Shown: positions 31,240-40,255 of the stretch, piece by piece
How positions within the stretch are numbered: the first letter of the stretch is position 1
Layout: each line of letters opens with the position of its first letter
Assembly (NCBI GenBank): GCA_002686465.1
Contig: NZCP01000012.1
Location: 1 to 48,254, forward strand
DNA length: 48,254 bases
Source: Candidatus Woesebacteria bacterium
GTDB taxonomy: Bacteria; Patescibacteriota; Microgenomatia; UBA8517; UBA10165
Direction: 5' to 3'
Notes under the pieces: model-generated
The model's database searches: none
What the model was told of the DNA's origin: nothing
Seen by the model: only the letters and a program-made list of their open reading frames with translations
Position numbers and translations under genes: made by a program

Positions 31240-33126
31240 ATGGATGATAATAAAAACCCTGGGTTAAATCCAGTAGCCCCTCAGCAAGATCCGCCGCAAG
31301 GAAATCCGGACCAGCCAAGTGTTGACCAACCGTCAAGTCCGACTCCTCCTCCCTCAGTTGGTATCGATGTTCCTCCGCCACCTCCTCCTGCAGAATCAGG
31401 CGGCCAACCTCCGTCTCCAGCATCGCCTCCTCCCTCACCACCTAGTTCTGACTCGCCACCCCCGGAGTCTGCACCAAATGTTGACCCAGCAAGTGTTCCC
31501 TCGGATGCACCTGGAGATAGTCCTCCAAACGATTCGGGAGACTCCGGAAATTCCGGGCTACCGCCAGTCATTCCATCTCAGCCTAAAAAGCCAAAGGGTA
31601 AAATCATAGCCGCGATCGCTGCTCTTGTGTTACTTGTCGTCTCAATCCCAGCAGGGATCTTCTTAGTCCAGCAAAGCCAAGAACTGCGCGAAAAAGCAGC
31701 AGGACCAGACTGGCAATGTACTACCACCGGTGATAAGTACGCCACTGAAACAGATTGTAGGACAGTCTGTCCTTCTGCTGGAGCCTGTTTATTTATTGGA
31801 GATACACAACCCCCTGGGTCCTCTAATTGTGAATGCATGAACGGTGCATGGCGCACGCCGCTTGGCGCGAGTCTTGTTTGTGAAAGAGATGGACAGGCGT
31901 GTTCCACAGGGACAACCCCACCAGATGGACAAGTAGATGAATGTCCAACCCCAGGGGCATCTTGCGGAACATGTGACGCAATCGACAGCTGTAGTGATGG
32001 TTCCGCTTGCTCATCGGGTCATAGATATTGTGAGTCGCAGGCAACTGGTAATGTATGTGGTTCTTGTGTTAAAGAAGTAGATAATTGCTCTACGCAATGT
32101 TCGACAGGTGGCACCCCACCTGATGGTATTTCTTCGGAATCAGACGGACAAGGAGGGTGTTGTGATGCTGGCGCTGCTGCGAACAGCAGCCAAGGCTGTC
32201 GCACTACAGGAGGATTCAACGAGGTCTGTGATATCTCAAATGGTGCTTGTCAAAGCGGTCTTTCTTGCCGAAGTCTATCTGGATGTGGACAAGACAGTGA
32301 CTGTGGACCAGGAAACAAGTGTATCAATCAACAATGTCAGGGAACTGGTGGGCCAGCTCCCACTTCAACACCACCTACCCGAAGTGTATCCCCAACGGCT
32401 ACGATTTCTGGGCCGTCAGGAGGGTTTGTTGGAAACGATCTCATCTATACCGCCATTGCCAGAGGACAAAATCTACAATGGAGCAGAATATATTGGGCTA
32501 AAACAACAGATGACATAACAGATGGAAGTGTGTGGACAGAAATTGCAGAAAACCACGTAAACAGAACAGACGGTAAAGTCTGCGAAAGCAAAACACAGTG
32601 TACAACAACAGGTATATTTAAACCCACTGCGAATGGCAGTTATTACCTGGCTGCTAGCGCGTCTGATGCCGACGGGGGTCCTTGCAGTGGAAACCCAAGA
32701 TACGATTCTGCTCCTGGTTGGGCAGATTGTGGTGGGACCAATGACGTCATAACAGTCAACGTTGTCTCAGACCTTGCAACCGCCGCAAACTGCACAGAGC
32801 TTCAGGTATTGGATAGCAACGGAGGAGTTGTCCAAGACCTTTCGCAAATTTCTATTGGCGATACCGTAACATTCCAAACATTTTGTTTCTCTACTGACGC
32901 AAGTGATGACCTTGATAAAATAAGATTTCGAGTGATCGGACCTTCGAGATCTGCGTCTGATTCCGACAAGGCGGTCACCAGGGCCCCAGAAAAGGAAGAC
33001 AGTACAGCAGCAGCAATTAGCTATCGTTTCTTTAAAGCCTCCCATGATATGACGATTACTGAATCAGGCGCCTATAAAGTTCAAACGTGGGGACATGCAC
33101 CCAAGAGAGGTTGGATAGGAAAATGA
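31240..33126 (+). CDS. Large Cys-rich surface protein with Pro-rich cytoplasmic part
   Basis: 628 residues. The first 125 are Pro/Ser/Asp-rich (PSPTPPPSVGIDVPPPPPPA) and probably inside the cell or periplasm-like space; the membrane helix is at about 128-150 (KIIAAIAALVLLVVSIPAGI). A Cys-rich region (about 158-370) has many C-x2-6-C spacings (SGCGQDSDCGPGNKCINQQC) suited to disulfides or EGF-like knots. Residues about 385-515 form a beta domain shared with the next gene (SRIYWAKTTDDITD, SGNPRYDSAPGWADCG). No C-terminal anchor. Its stop overlaps the next start (ATGA). Possibly an adhesin; this is inference. Confidence 0.75.
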   Translation: MDDNKNPGLNPVAPQQDPPQGNPDQPSVDQPSSPTPPPSVGIDVPPPPPPAESGGQPPSPASPPPSPPSSDSPPPESAPNVDPASVPSDAPGDSPPNDSGDSGNSGLPPVIPSQPKKPKGKIIAAIAALVLLVVSIPAGIFLVQQSQELREKAAGPDWQCTTTGDKYATETDCRTVCPSAGACLFIGDTQPPGSSNCECMNGAWRTPLGASLVCERDGQACSTGTTPPDGQVDECPTPGASCGTCDAIDSCSDGSACSSGHRYCESQATGNVCGSCVKEVDNCSTQCSTGGTPPDGISSESDGQGGCCDAGAAANSSQGCRTTGGFNEVCDISNGACQSGLSCRSLSGCGQDSDCGPGNKCINQQCQGTGGPAPTSTPPTRSVSPTATISGPSGGFVGNDLIYTAIARGQNLQWSRIYWAKTTDDITDGSVWTEIAENHVNRTDGKVCESKTQCTTTGIFKPTANGSYYLAASASDADGGPCSGNPRYDSAPGWADCGGTNDVITVNVVSDLATAANCTELQVLDSNGGVVQDLSQISIGDTVTFQTFCFSTDASDDLDKIRFRVIGPSRSASDSDKAVTRAPEKEDSTAAAISYRFFKASHDMTITESGAYKVQTWGHAPKRGWIGK

Positions 33127-34322
33127 CAATGAAGAAAAAAATCATAACAGGGATCGTCCTTGTTTCAACTCTAGTTTTGGGAACCATAGCTGTTATCACT
33201 GCACTAAAGCTACGTGAGGTAGAGACGCCAACTGCGCCGAGCTCTAGGCCAGCAGCAGACACGCTACCAACACCCTTGGAGATTGGCTTCACTGTCGACC
33301 CAGACGGATCTCTGTCCGCAGAAGTAAGAGGGCCAACCGAGGCAGAAATTGGACAATCGCGAACCTATACAGCAACAGCCAGCGGATTGGCAATTGAATT
33401 CGTACAAATCTTCTGGGCCGAGTCGGATGACGATTTAGCAGACACAAACTCTTGGACGCTAATGGGAGAAAATACTAGTTGTGGCAGTAGTGCTTGTGCC
33501 ACAACCGGCCAGTTTGAGGCAACAAAAGCAGGGACTTATACTATTGTCGTTAACGCAAAAGATTCGACACCTGGTGCAATATGTAGTGGAAATCCCGCCA
33601 ATATCCCTGGGTGGGCAGCATGCGGATCAGACGACGAAATAACCCTTGTGGTCTCCGAGACAACAGCAGAGTCTTGTGTTAACAACTTTACCCTGACAAA
33701 AACTGCTAGCCCTAAATCTGTTGATCCAGGAGGGGAAGTCACCTATACAATGACTATAGAGAGGACCTCAACCACTCCAAGTTCTGTGACTCTTGCAAGT
33801 ATCCAGGACCTGATGATTGGTTCCTATGTAAAGGGATCAGTTGTGGGAATTGGTGAACCCAAGATCGTATCTGAAAAGCCTGGCGATCCTAACTTTAGTA
33901 CCGACTTAGTTTGGGACGAAGACAGAAGCTTCGATCCAGAAGAAAAGATGACATTCAGCATCAAGGCTCACTTGCCAACAAAAGTCAATATCGGAGGCGA
34001 TAATACCAATAGCTTTTATGTGGTCCAAGCTGACCCTAGGTCTGGATGTTCCGTGCTTGAAGAAGTCAGTATCAATACACCCGATGACGACACGGAAGAA
34101 ACTGAGACAGAAGAGACTGAGACAACCACTTCGGAAACCGAAAAAGAAACAAGCTCAGACTCTTCGTCCGGGGCAAAAGGAGGAACAACACCTACTGCCT
34201 CACCATCCCCTTTACCTGCTGCTCAAGCTGAATTGCCAGAAGCGGGTATTAATATCCCAAGTGTAGTTGGGGCTCTTGGAGGACTACTTCTTCTCTTCCT
34301 AGGATTTGCACTTATCCTCTAA
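33123..34322 (+). CDS. Surface protein with DUF11-like domain and LPEAG sortase-like tail
   Basis: 399 residues starting at ATG 33123, with AGGA 4 nt upstream; an earlier in-frame ATG lies within the preceding gene. Signal/anchor at about 5-27. The first domain is homologous to the C-terminal domain of the preceding protein (VQIFWAESDDDLADTNSW, ICSGNPANIPGWAACGSDD). A DUF11-like domain follows (LTKTASPKSVDPGGEVTYTM). After an acidic Thr/Glu stem comes LPEAG, a 23-residue hydrophobic helix and the end (FALIL), without the usual basic tail. LPEAG makes this the best candidate substrate for the sortase at 1538-2212. Last gene of the operon. Confidence 0.8.
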   Translation: MTMKKKIITGIVLVSTLVLGTIAVITALKLREVETPTAPSSRPAADTLPTPLEIGFTVDPDGSLSAEVRGPTEAEIGQSRTYTATASGLAIEFVQIFWAESDDDLADTNSWTLMGENTSCGSSACATTGQFEATKAGTYTIVVNAKDSTPGAICSGNPANIPGWAACGSDDEITLVVSETTAESCVNNFTLTKTASPKSVDPGGEVTYTMTIERTSTTPSSVTLASIQDLMIGSYVKGSVVGIGEPKIVSEKPGDPNFSTDLVWDEDRSFDPEEKMTFSIKAHLPTKVNIGGDNTNSFYVVQADPRSGCSVLEEVSINTPDDDTEETETEETETTTSETEKETSSDSSSGAKGGTTPTASPSPLPAAQAELPEAGINIPSVVGALGGLLLLFLGFALIL

Positions 34323-35557
34323 AGTCCATTGATCAACAAAGGGGTCCACCAGTCGGGTACGGGAATGCCTGTCCACACGGGATAGTGGATAATAAACGAC
34401 AAAATTACCAAAACCAAATAACTACTAACGAATATTCTCCCCCTCACTGACCCTTCCTTCCATAGCCTTTCTAATAACCAAGCAAGAAGTAAGATTAAAA
34501 AAGGAATCGCCGGTAGATAATGGTAGAAAAACATTATCCTGGGCGAGGCCACCCAAGGAAGAAACATGATTAAATAACCGGCAAGCAAGAAAAGAGTTAG
34601 TCTGTCCCTTCTCTTGACAAAGTAGGCAAGCCCGGCAAGAAAAGCTGCTAATCCGCCCCAAAGGATAATTGGGTTCCCCATTAGATAAATATTTGAAACC
34701 TTCTCCCCTATATCTTCAGTAAACGCAAAAATCGGTCGCCTGCCCAAAGGCCACTCTAAAGCCTGTGAAGAGTAAGGGTGTGTTGCCTCAAGATTAGTTT
34801 GATACCACCAGGTTTGTTGATGCAGTTCTACAAACTGGTTGACAGTATGTCCTTGCAAGAAAAATTGTGTATAGGAAGCAAAATAAACAAAGATGGGAAT
34901 TACAAAAAAAGACAGAATTCCAAGTACAACCTTTTTAGGTTTTAAGTTGCCTCGAAGTTCCTCCGCAGACCATAGGAGTGTCAATCCTCCTAGCGCAAAA
35001 ATGCCTGACCATTTTGTGGCAATTGCCAATCCCAAAATAATGCCCGTCTGCCAAATCGGTCGCTTTGAAAGGTAAAAGTAAAAAGCAAGAATAACCCAAG
35101 CCGTCAAAAAAATATCATTCATGGTAATGCGAGACATTGTGAGAGAAAGACCACTAAGACCCCAGAGAGATAATGCTACAAGACCAATGAAACGAGATCT
35201 CATGACATTTTTCCCAAAAAGGTAAAGCAAAATACCAATTCCTAAGCCTGCCAAAACTCCAGGAAAGCGCCAGAAAAACGGCGTATCCCCAAATATTTTT
35301 ATTGATCCTGCTTGTATCAACTTCCCAATGGGCGGATGAAGCCACTCATAAGCAAATCCTTCGGGCGCATTATTCCACCACTCATACCCCTTCGGGTCCC
35401 CCTCTGCATAAACCTGGGCAGTAAATGCATGGTAGACCTCATCAAAATAGTATGTGTCTGGGAAACCAAGCCTCAAGAGGCGGGAGACAATTATAAAGGT
35501 AAGTATTACTATTAAAAGTGTTGAGTGCTTTGAAAAAAGGCTCTTTAGAAATTTCAT
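34319..35557 (-). CDS. PMT-type glycosyltransferase (GT39 family)
   Basis: 412 residues with about 10 membrane helices. The first loop has YYFDEVYHAFTAQVY, the acidic DE pair of protein O-mannosyltransferases, and then FAYEWLHPPIGKLI, a hallmark of the family. It would move a mannosyl unit from a lipid carrier to Ser/Thr of secreted proteins. The neighbouring surface proteins with long Ser/Thr stems are obvious candidates; this link is inference. Its stop overlaps that of the preceding convergent gene by 4 nt. It is divergent from the next gene with only 17 nt between start codons. Confidence 0.9.
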   Translation of the reverse strand: MKFLKSLFSKHSTLLIVILTFIIVSRLLRLGFPDTYYFDEVYHAFTAQVYAEGDPKGYEWWNNAPEGFAYEWLHPPIGKLIQAGSIKIFGDTPFFWRFPGVLAGLGIGILLYLFGKNVMRSRFIGLVALSLWGLSGLSLTMSRITMNDIFLTAWVILAFYFYLSKRPIWQTGIILGLAIATKWSGIFALGGLTLLWSAEELRGNLKPKKVVLGILSFFVIPIFVYFASYTQFFLQGHTVNQFVELHQQTWWYQTNLEATHPYSSQALEWPLGRRPIFAFTEDIGEKVSNIYLMGNPIILWGGLAAFLAGLAYFVKRRDRLTLFLLAGYLIMFLPWVASPRIMFFYHYLPAIPFLILLLAWLLERLWKEGSVRGRIFVSSYLVLVILSFIIHYPVWTGIPVPDWWTPLLINGL

Positions 35558-35574
35558 TTTGTTAGAATCAAAGT

Positions 35575-37287
35575 ATGTTTTCTGTTAAAAGTGTGCTTTC
35601 TACCCTGAGGCGAAACAAAGGCATTGTCTTTTTTTCACTAACTATTATTTTTTGGTCAATTGTTTTCTTTCTGATCTGGTCTCGCATGTTAGTCTTAGAA
35701 AAGGACGGACTATACGCTGGTTGGGTAAACGTCTGGGGTGATTGGTCTTCGCATATCTCATACACCACTTACCTTGCCACCCAAAACATTTTCCCCCCTC
35801 AGTTTCCAATTCTGTCCGGACACGTTCTATCTTACCCTTTTGGAGCCGACTTTGTGTCAGCTGTCTTACTAAGATTGGGAGTATCCCTTGTTCCAGCAAT
35901 GTTGATACCAAGTTTTCTTCTTTCTCTTGGGGTTGTTGTAACTCTTTTTCGTTTTTACAAACATCTCCTCGTCTTCCCACGAGCCGCAGCGTTAGGAGTG
36001 TTCCTTTTTCTCTTTAATGGAGGGCTCGGCTTTCTTTGGTTTTTAAGTGACCTCCACCTTGGCGGATGGGGAATAATATCTCGCCTACCTCGAGAATATA
36101 CGCACATCGAGCAACCAGCAAATATCGAGTGGCTCAACATCATCACTTCTGAGCTTGTTCCGCAAAGGGGGTTTTTGTTAGGTTTGCCAATTGCCCTTTT
36201 AATTCTCACTTTTCTTTGGCAAATATACCGAGGGTCTATAAAAACGCGCCTACTACACATTTTTGTAGCAGGTAGCGCAACAGGGCTTCTTACAATTATT
36301 CATATGCACTCATTCCTTGTAGTTTCAAGTGTTGCCTTGTGGACATTTTTTTTAATAACTCTCCGAGAGAAGAGTTTGAAAGTTGCTCTTTGGTATTTCA
36401 TACCACAGGCAGTATTGGCTGCAACGATCATCCAAGTCTTCTTCCCTCAACTTGGAGCCAGCTTCACCGCTTTTAATCCTGGGTGGCTGGCTGTGCAAAC
36501 CAGGGAAGGTCAACTTCTATTTGAGAATATGAATGGATTTGCCATTTTGGGTAACAGTATTATTTTTTGGATCAAAAATGCAGGAATTATGCTGTTCCTT
36601 CCTGTTGTATACGCAGTCTGGATTTTTCTGATGATGAAGAAAAAGTCTGATAGCCGACATTTATTAATTTGGTCTCTACCCCTTTTTGGGATATTCATAA
36701 TCGCCAATCTTTGGACATTCCAACCCTACACCTGGGACAACACAAAGTTTCTTACCTATTGGTGGGTTGCAGCGTCTGGCTTTGGAGCACTTTTACTTGA
36801 TCGGCTTCTGTCGGGAAATTTTGGTTTAAGGTTTGCAAGTATCATTCTTTTCTTTTTTGCAATTTTTGCAGGCGCACTAGACGTTCTTCAGATAACACAA
36901 TACGACCAACAAAAACTACGTATGCTATCGCAAGAAGACCTAGAACTCGCCGCGTGGGTTAAAAAGCAAACACCAAAGGACAGCATCTTCCTAACAGCAG
37001 ACAATCACGACAATCCTATTGCAATGCTCACTGGGCGCAGTGTTGTACTTGGTTTTCAAGGATGGCTTTGGACCTTTGGTATCGATACCGGAAAAAGACA
37101 AGCACAAGTAGAAAGTATATATGCCGGCCGGGATGCAAACACTTTACTCTCCATCCTCGACGTAAACTATGTAGTTATAGGAAGTAAAGAAAGGATACGC
37201 TATTCTGACTTAAATGAGGAGTTTTTTGAAACAGGTTATCCTATGGTGTATCAACTTGGAGAAACCAGGATTTTTACTGTCCCTTAA
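35575..37287 (+). CDS. Multi-pass membrane protein, GT-C glycosyltransferase-like
   Basis: 570 residues with about 12 membrane helices. The first extracellular loop VNVWGDWSSHISYTTYLATQ contains acidic and His residues at the place where GT-C enzymes bind the sugar-lipid donor. NLWTFQPYTWDNTKFLTYWW and a soluble C-terminal domain (PKDSIFLTADNHDNPIAMLT, ...LGETRIFTVP) follow. It resembles large uncharacterised integral membrane proteins of envelope sugar loci. TAGAAT lies 6 nt before the ATG (possible leaderless start). Its end overlaps the LCP gene by 14 nt. Confidence 0.75.
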   Translation: MFSVKSVLSTLRRNKGIVFFSLTIIFWSIVFFLIWSRMLVLEKDGLYAGWVNVWGDWSSHISYTTYLATQNIFPPQFPILSGHVLSYPFGADFVSAVLLRLGVSLVPAMLIPSFLLSLGVVVTLFRFYKHLLVFPRAAALGVFLFLFNGGLGFLWFLSDLHLGGWGIISRLPREYTHIEQPANIEWLNIITSELVPQRGFLLGLPIALLILTFLWQIYRGSIKTRLLHIFVAGSATGLLTIIHMHSFLVVSSVALWTFFLITLREKSLKVALWYFIPQAVLAATIIQVFFPQLGASFTAFNPGWLAVQTREGQLLFENMNGFAILGNSIIFWIKNAGIMLFLPVVYAVWIFLMMKKKSDSRHLLIWSLPLFGIFIIANLWTFQPYTWDNTKFLTYWWVAASGFGALLLDRLLSGNFGLRFASIILFFFAIFAGALDVLQITQYDQQKLRMLSQEDLELAAWVKKQTPKDSIFLTADNHDNPIAMLTGRSVVLGFQGWLWTFGIDTGKRQAQVESIYAGRDANTLLSILDVNYVVIGSKERIRYSDLNEEFFETGYPMVYQLGETRIFTVP

Positions 37288-38353
37288 TTTCCCTCGTAAA
37301 GTCCCCAGCTGGACACTCCTTGCCCAATAACAAACACTCAACCCACTCTCGGGTTGGCTCCCAATCTCCGTCGGTAGGTACTAATACCCACTGGTTATCA
37401 TGCTTGGCAGACAACGGAGGATTTATTAACAATCCTAGGCTCTCTACCCCGTCATTTAAAACCTCTGAGCGAATATTTCCACCTTGGGCACTTAATGCTA
37501 AATGCACAAAGGATGCAAAACTTGATTCAGGTATATCTGTTTCCACCGACCGTCCCATAATTTCAACAGACCGACTTACTCTTGTAGGTTCTAGAAAAAA
37601 CCAAGGGGAAAGCATTTTTTCCTTAACCGCCAATATGATCTTTTGTTGCCGCATGCTTCTGGCAAAGTCGGTTCCCTCATCTCCCTCAGCGTTCCTTGAA
37701 CGAGCAAATTTGAGTGCCCTACTACCATCTAAATGTTGTCTGCCCTCCTCAAAGGAAATTGATTCATATCGACAAAGTACTTCCGAATCACCTTCACAGT
37801 CTGCTACCTCGCGTCCAGGAATAGGATAGCGTTCATCTTTAAAACCTCTGTCGACGATTACATCAACGCCTCCCAAAAGATCAATCATCTCTATAAAACC
37901 ACTGAAAGAAACAACCACAACATAGTGAACCGGCTGGCCAACAATTTCGGAGGTAAAGTCCCGCGCCCATTCCATCCCCACACCATCCGCCCTGTTTCCA
38001 TAATAATAAGCGCTATTAATTTTAGCGCGCATTTGGGGAATCCAAACATCTCGGGGAATAGAAAGGAGCAGAACCTGGTTGGTTTTGGCATCAATTGAAG
38101 CAAAGATAATAGTATCAGTTAAGCCTGATGGTTCATTTTTTGGACCACCAAGGCCTAACACTAGAACATTTGTCCTTCCATTATGGGAACGAAGATCGCT
38201 TGCTGTGCTGGTAAAAAAATTCTTGGCTATATTGAATGTTTGGGGGAGATAAGGTAAGATCGGGCGCAAAAAAAGCAAAAGGATTACTAAAAAAACCGTT
38301 AGGAAAATAATTGCCTTTTTGTGGATTTTGATATATTGCTTGATCAACAGCAT
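37274..38353 (-). CDS. LytR-CpsA-Psr (LCP) family glycopolymer transferase
   Basis: About 359 residues from ATG 38353 (MLLIKQYIKIHKKAIIFL); an ATG at 38380 adds nine residues but would start inside the helicase gene's CATG. One membrane helix (about 14-32) is followed by the LCP domain with VLVLGLGGPKNEPSGLTDTI, LLLSIPRDVWIPQ, DLLGGVDVIVDRGF, and LDGSRALKFARSRNAEGDEGTDFARSMRQQK, including the conserved Arg residues that bind the pyrophosphate. LCP enzymes attach secondary polymers or glycans to peptidoglycan. It fits with the nearby PMT and GT-C genes. Confidence 0.93.
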   Translation of the reverse strand: MLLIKQYIKIHKKAIIFLTVFLVILLLFLRPILPYLPQTFNIAKNFFTSTASDLRSHNGRTNVLVLGLGGPKNEPSGLTDTIIFASIDAKTNQVLLLSIPRDVWIPQMRAKINSAYYYGNRADGVGMEWARDFTSEIVGQPVHYVVVVSFSGFIEMIDLLGGVDVIVDRGFKDERYPIPGREVADCEGDSEVLCRYESISFEEGRQHLDGSRALKFARSRNAEGDEGTDFARSMRQQKIILAVKEKMLSPWFFLEPTRVSRSVEIMGRSVETDIPESSFASFVHLALSAQGGNIRSEVLNDGVESLGLLINPPLSAKHDNQWVLVPTDGDWEPTREWVECLLLGKECPAGDFTREIKGQ

Positions 38354-38367
38354 ATCTCTACTATGAT
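38340..38367 (+). promoter_or_regulatory. Putative promoter of the helicase gene, TTGATC-16-TATGAT
   Basis: -35 at 38340-38345 and -10 at 38362-38367; the ATG lies 11 nt further. The region also serves as the start region of the divergent LCP gene. Confidence 0.45.
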
Positions 38368-38378
38368 ACAATTTTCGC

Positions 38379-40253
38379 ATGGGGAAAACTCCATCAATTT
38401 TATCTGATTTGAACCCAGCACAACAAGAGGCAGTTGCTCACTGGGGAACACCGCTCCTTATTTTGGCTGGAGCAGGCAGTGGTAAAACTAAAGCCTTAAC
38501 CCATAGAACTGCATGGCTAATCCAAGAAAAAAGTATTGTGCCTGAGAGCATACTTATGCTTACTTTTACAAATAAAGCAGCAGGAGAGATGAAAGAGAGA
38601 GTAATAAATCTTCTTGGCAACCCCTCTCACAACTCACAACCTACAACCTATCCTTTCTCTGGCACTTTTCATTCTTTTTGTGTCCGGGTTTTACGACACG
38701 ATGGATACCTGATTGGAATTGCCCCTGGTTTTGTAATCTACGATAGTCTCGACTCAAAAGATGCCATGAAGGGAGTTTTAGAAAAGTTGGGATTGGCAAA
38801 GACGTTGAAACCCCAAGTTGCACTCTCAGTTATATCACAAGCCAAAAATGAATTAATCGATCCCTTAGAGTATGCAAGTCTTGCGCACGGGGACTTCCAG
38901 AAAAATATCGCACAGGCCTATATTGGCTATCAAAAACTTCTAAAGGAAAACGATGCGCTTGATTTTGATGATTTGCTAATTAGTGTTGTGCACCTTTTCA
39001 AAAAAGAGAAATCTGCTCTAAACAAATATAGAAATCGTTTCCAATATATATTGGTCGACGAGTGGCAAGATACCAATAAAGCACAGTACGAAATAGTTAA
39101 ATTCCTTACTTCCAGCAGTAGACAATTAACAGTTGTCGGGGATGCTGCGCAAAGCATTTACGGTTGGCGCGGTGCAAACTATAGAAATATAAATTATCTA
39201 AAGCGTGACTTCCCAGAAATCGCCACGATCAACCTTGAACAAAATTACCGTTCCACCCAAAATATACTTGACGCGGCCTACGGCGTTATCAATCGAAACA
39301 AAAATCACCCTATCCTCAAACTTTGGACAAATAATACTCAAGGGGAAAAAATCAAACTTTATTGTGCCCGATCCGAGTTGGACGAGGCATCCTTCGTAAC
39401 AGACGAGATACAAAAAATACTTACACCCGAATCATCCTACTCTGATATCGCCGTTCTGTATCGCACCAACGCCCAGTCTCGTGTTCTTGAGGAATCTTTC
39501 TTGCACATCGGCATACCCTATATCTTAGTAGGTGGAACACGCTTCTATGAGAGACGGGAGATAAAAGATGTGCTTGCCTACCTAAAACTCCTAGTTAATC
39601 CAAAAGATACAGTTTCTTTGAAGCGAGTCAAAAACATAGGGAAGCGGCGGTTTGAAAGGTTTGAAAAGCTAAGCCAAACTCTAAAAATTGCCGATTACAC
39701 AACTTTAGAGATCTTAGACGAGACAACATCCACAACGGGATATTTAGAACTTTATGATCCAGAAAATGAGGAGGATATTGCTCGGCTTGAAAACGTCAAG
39801 GAATTACGCTCTGTTGCAACAGAATTTCCAAACCTTCCTGACTTCCTAGAGCAAGTAGCACTCGTCGAAACCATTCAAAATTCTAAAGGTGCCCCTTTTG
39901 CCGCTCGAGACAATGAAGCCGTAACATTAATGACTGCGCATAGCGCTAAGGGTCTTGAATTCTCTTCTGTATTTATAGTCGGGCTTGAGGAAGGACTTTT
40001 CCCGCACTCTCGTTCTCTCATGGATGCAGAAGAACTCGAAGAAGAACGCAGACTATCCTATGTAGGAATAACCCGCGCTAAAGAAAGACTTTATTTAAGT
40101 TTTGCTCTAAAGCGAATGATTTTCGGACAAAGAGGGGCTAGTACTCCTTCGCGTTTCTTGTCTGAAATACCAGAACATTTGATTGAAAATCGCCCACAAG
40201 AGTTATACTCAAACAAAGATTTTTCAGAATTTACCCAAGAAAGCGAGTTTTGA
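38379..40253 (+). CDS. uvrD: UvrD/PcrA-type superfamily 1 DNA helicase
   Basis: 624 residues, shorter than the typical 720. Q motif LNPAQQEAV, Walker A GAGSGKT (31-37), Ia TFTNKAAGEMKER, GTFHSFCVRVLR, motif II VDEWQDTNKAQ, motif III VVGDAAQSIYGWRGA, motif IV EQNYRSTQNIL, motif V TAHSAKGLEF and motif VI EERRLSYVGITRAKERLYL are all intact. The C-terminal Tudor-like domain is missing. It unwinds DNA in repair. An insert NPSHNSQPTTYP encoded by a heptad array lies between Ia and GTFHS. The first of three coupled plus-strand genes. Confidence 0.94.
   Translation: MGKTPSILSDLNPAQQEAVAHWGTPLLILAGAGSGKTKALTHRTAWLIQEKSIVPESILMLTFTNKAAGEMKERVINLLGNPSHNSQPTTYPFSGTFHSFCVRVLRHDGYLIGIAPGFVIYDSLDSKDAMKGVLEKLGLAKTLKPQVALSVISQAKNELIDPLEYASLAHGDFQKNIAQAYIGYQKLLKENDALDFDDLLISVVHLFKKEKSALNKYRNRFQYILVDEWQDTNKAQYEIVKFLTSSSRQLTVVGDAAQSIYGWRGANYRNINYLKRDFPEIATINLEQNYRSTQNILDAAYGVINRNKNHPILKLWTNNTQGEKIKLYCARSELDEASFVTDEIQKILTPESSYSDIAVLYRTNAQSRVLEESFLHIGIPYILVGGTRFYERREIKDVLAYLKLLVNPKDTVSLKRVKNIGKRRFERFEKLSQTLKIADYTTLEILDETTSTTGYLELYDPENEEDIARLENVKELRSVATEFPNLPDFLEQVALVETIQNSKGAPFAARDNEAVTLMTAHSAKGLEFSSVFIVGLEEGLFPHSRSLMDAEELEEERRLSYVGITRAKERLYLSFALKRMIFGQRGASTPSRFLSEIPEHLIENRPQELYSNKDFSEFTQESEF
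38626..38653 (+). repeat. Four heptads (CTCACAA type) in frame in uvrD
   Basis: Four consecutive 7-bp units, the first two identical (CTCACAA), the third CCTACAA and the fourth diverged. They encode SHNSQPTTY in a loop between helicase motifs Ia and Ib. The 7-bp period is not a multiple of three, so it did not arise by codon repetition. Confidence 0.55.
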
Positions 40254-40255
40254 CA

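Noticed and set aside
35558..35574. A shared divergent operator between the PMT gene and the 570-residue gene
   Set aside because: The 17-bp gap is too short to hold promoters for both, and no palindrome is seen; at most one -10 (TAGAAT) for the plus gene.
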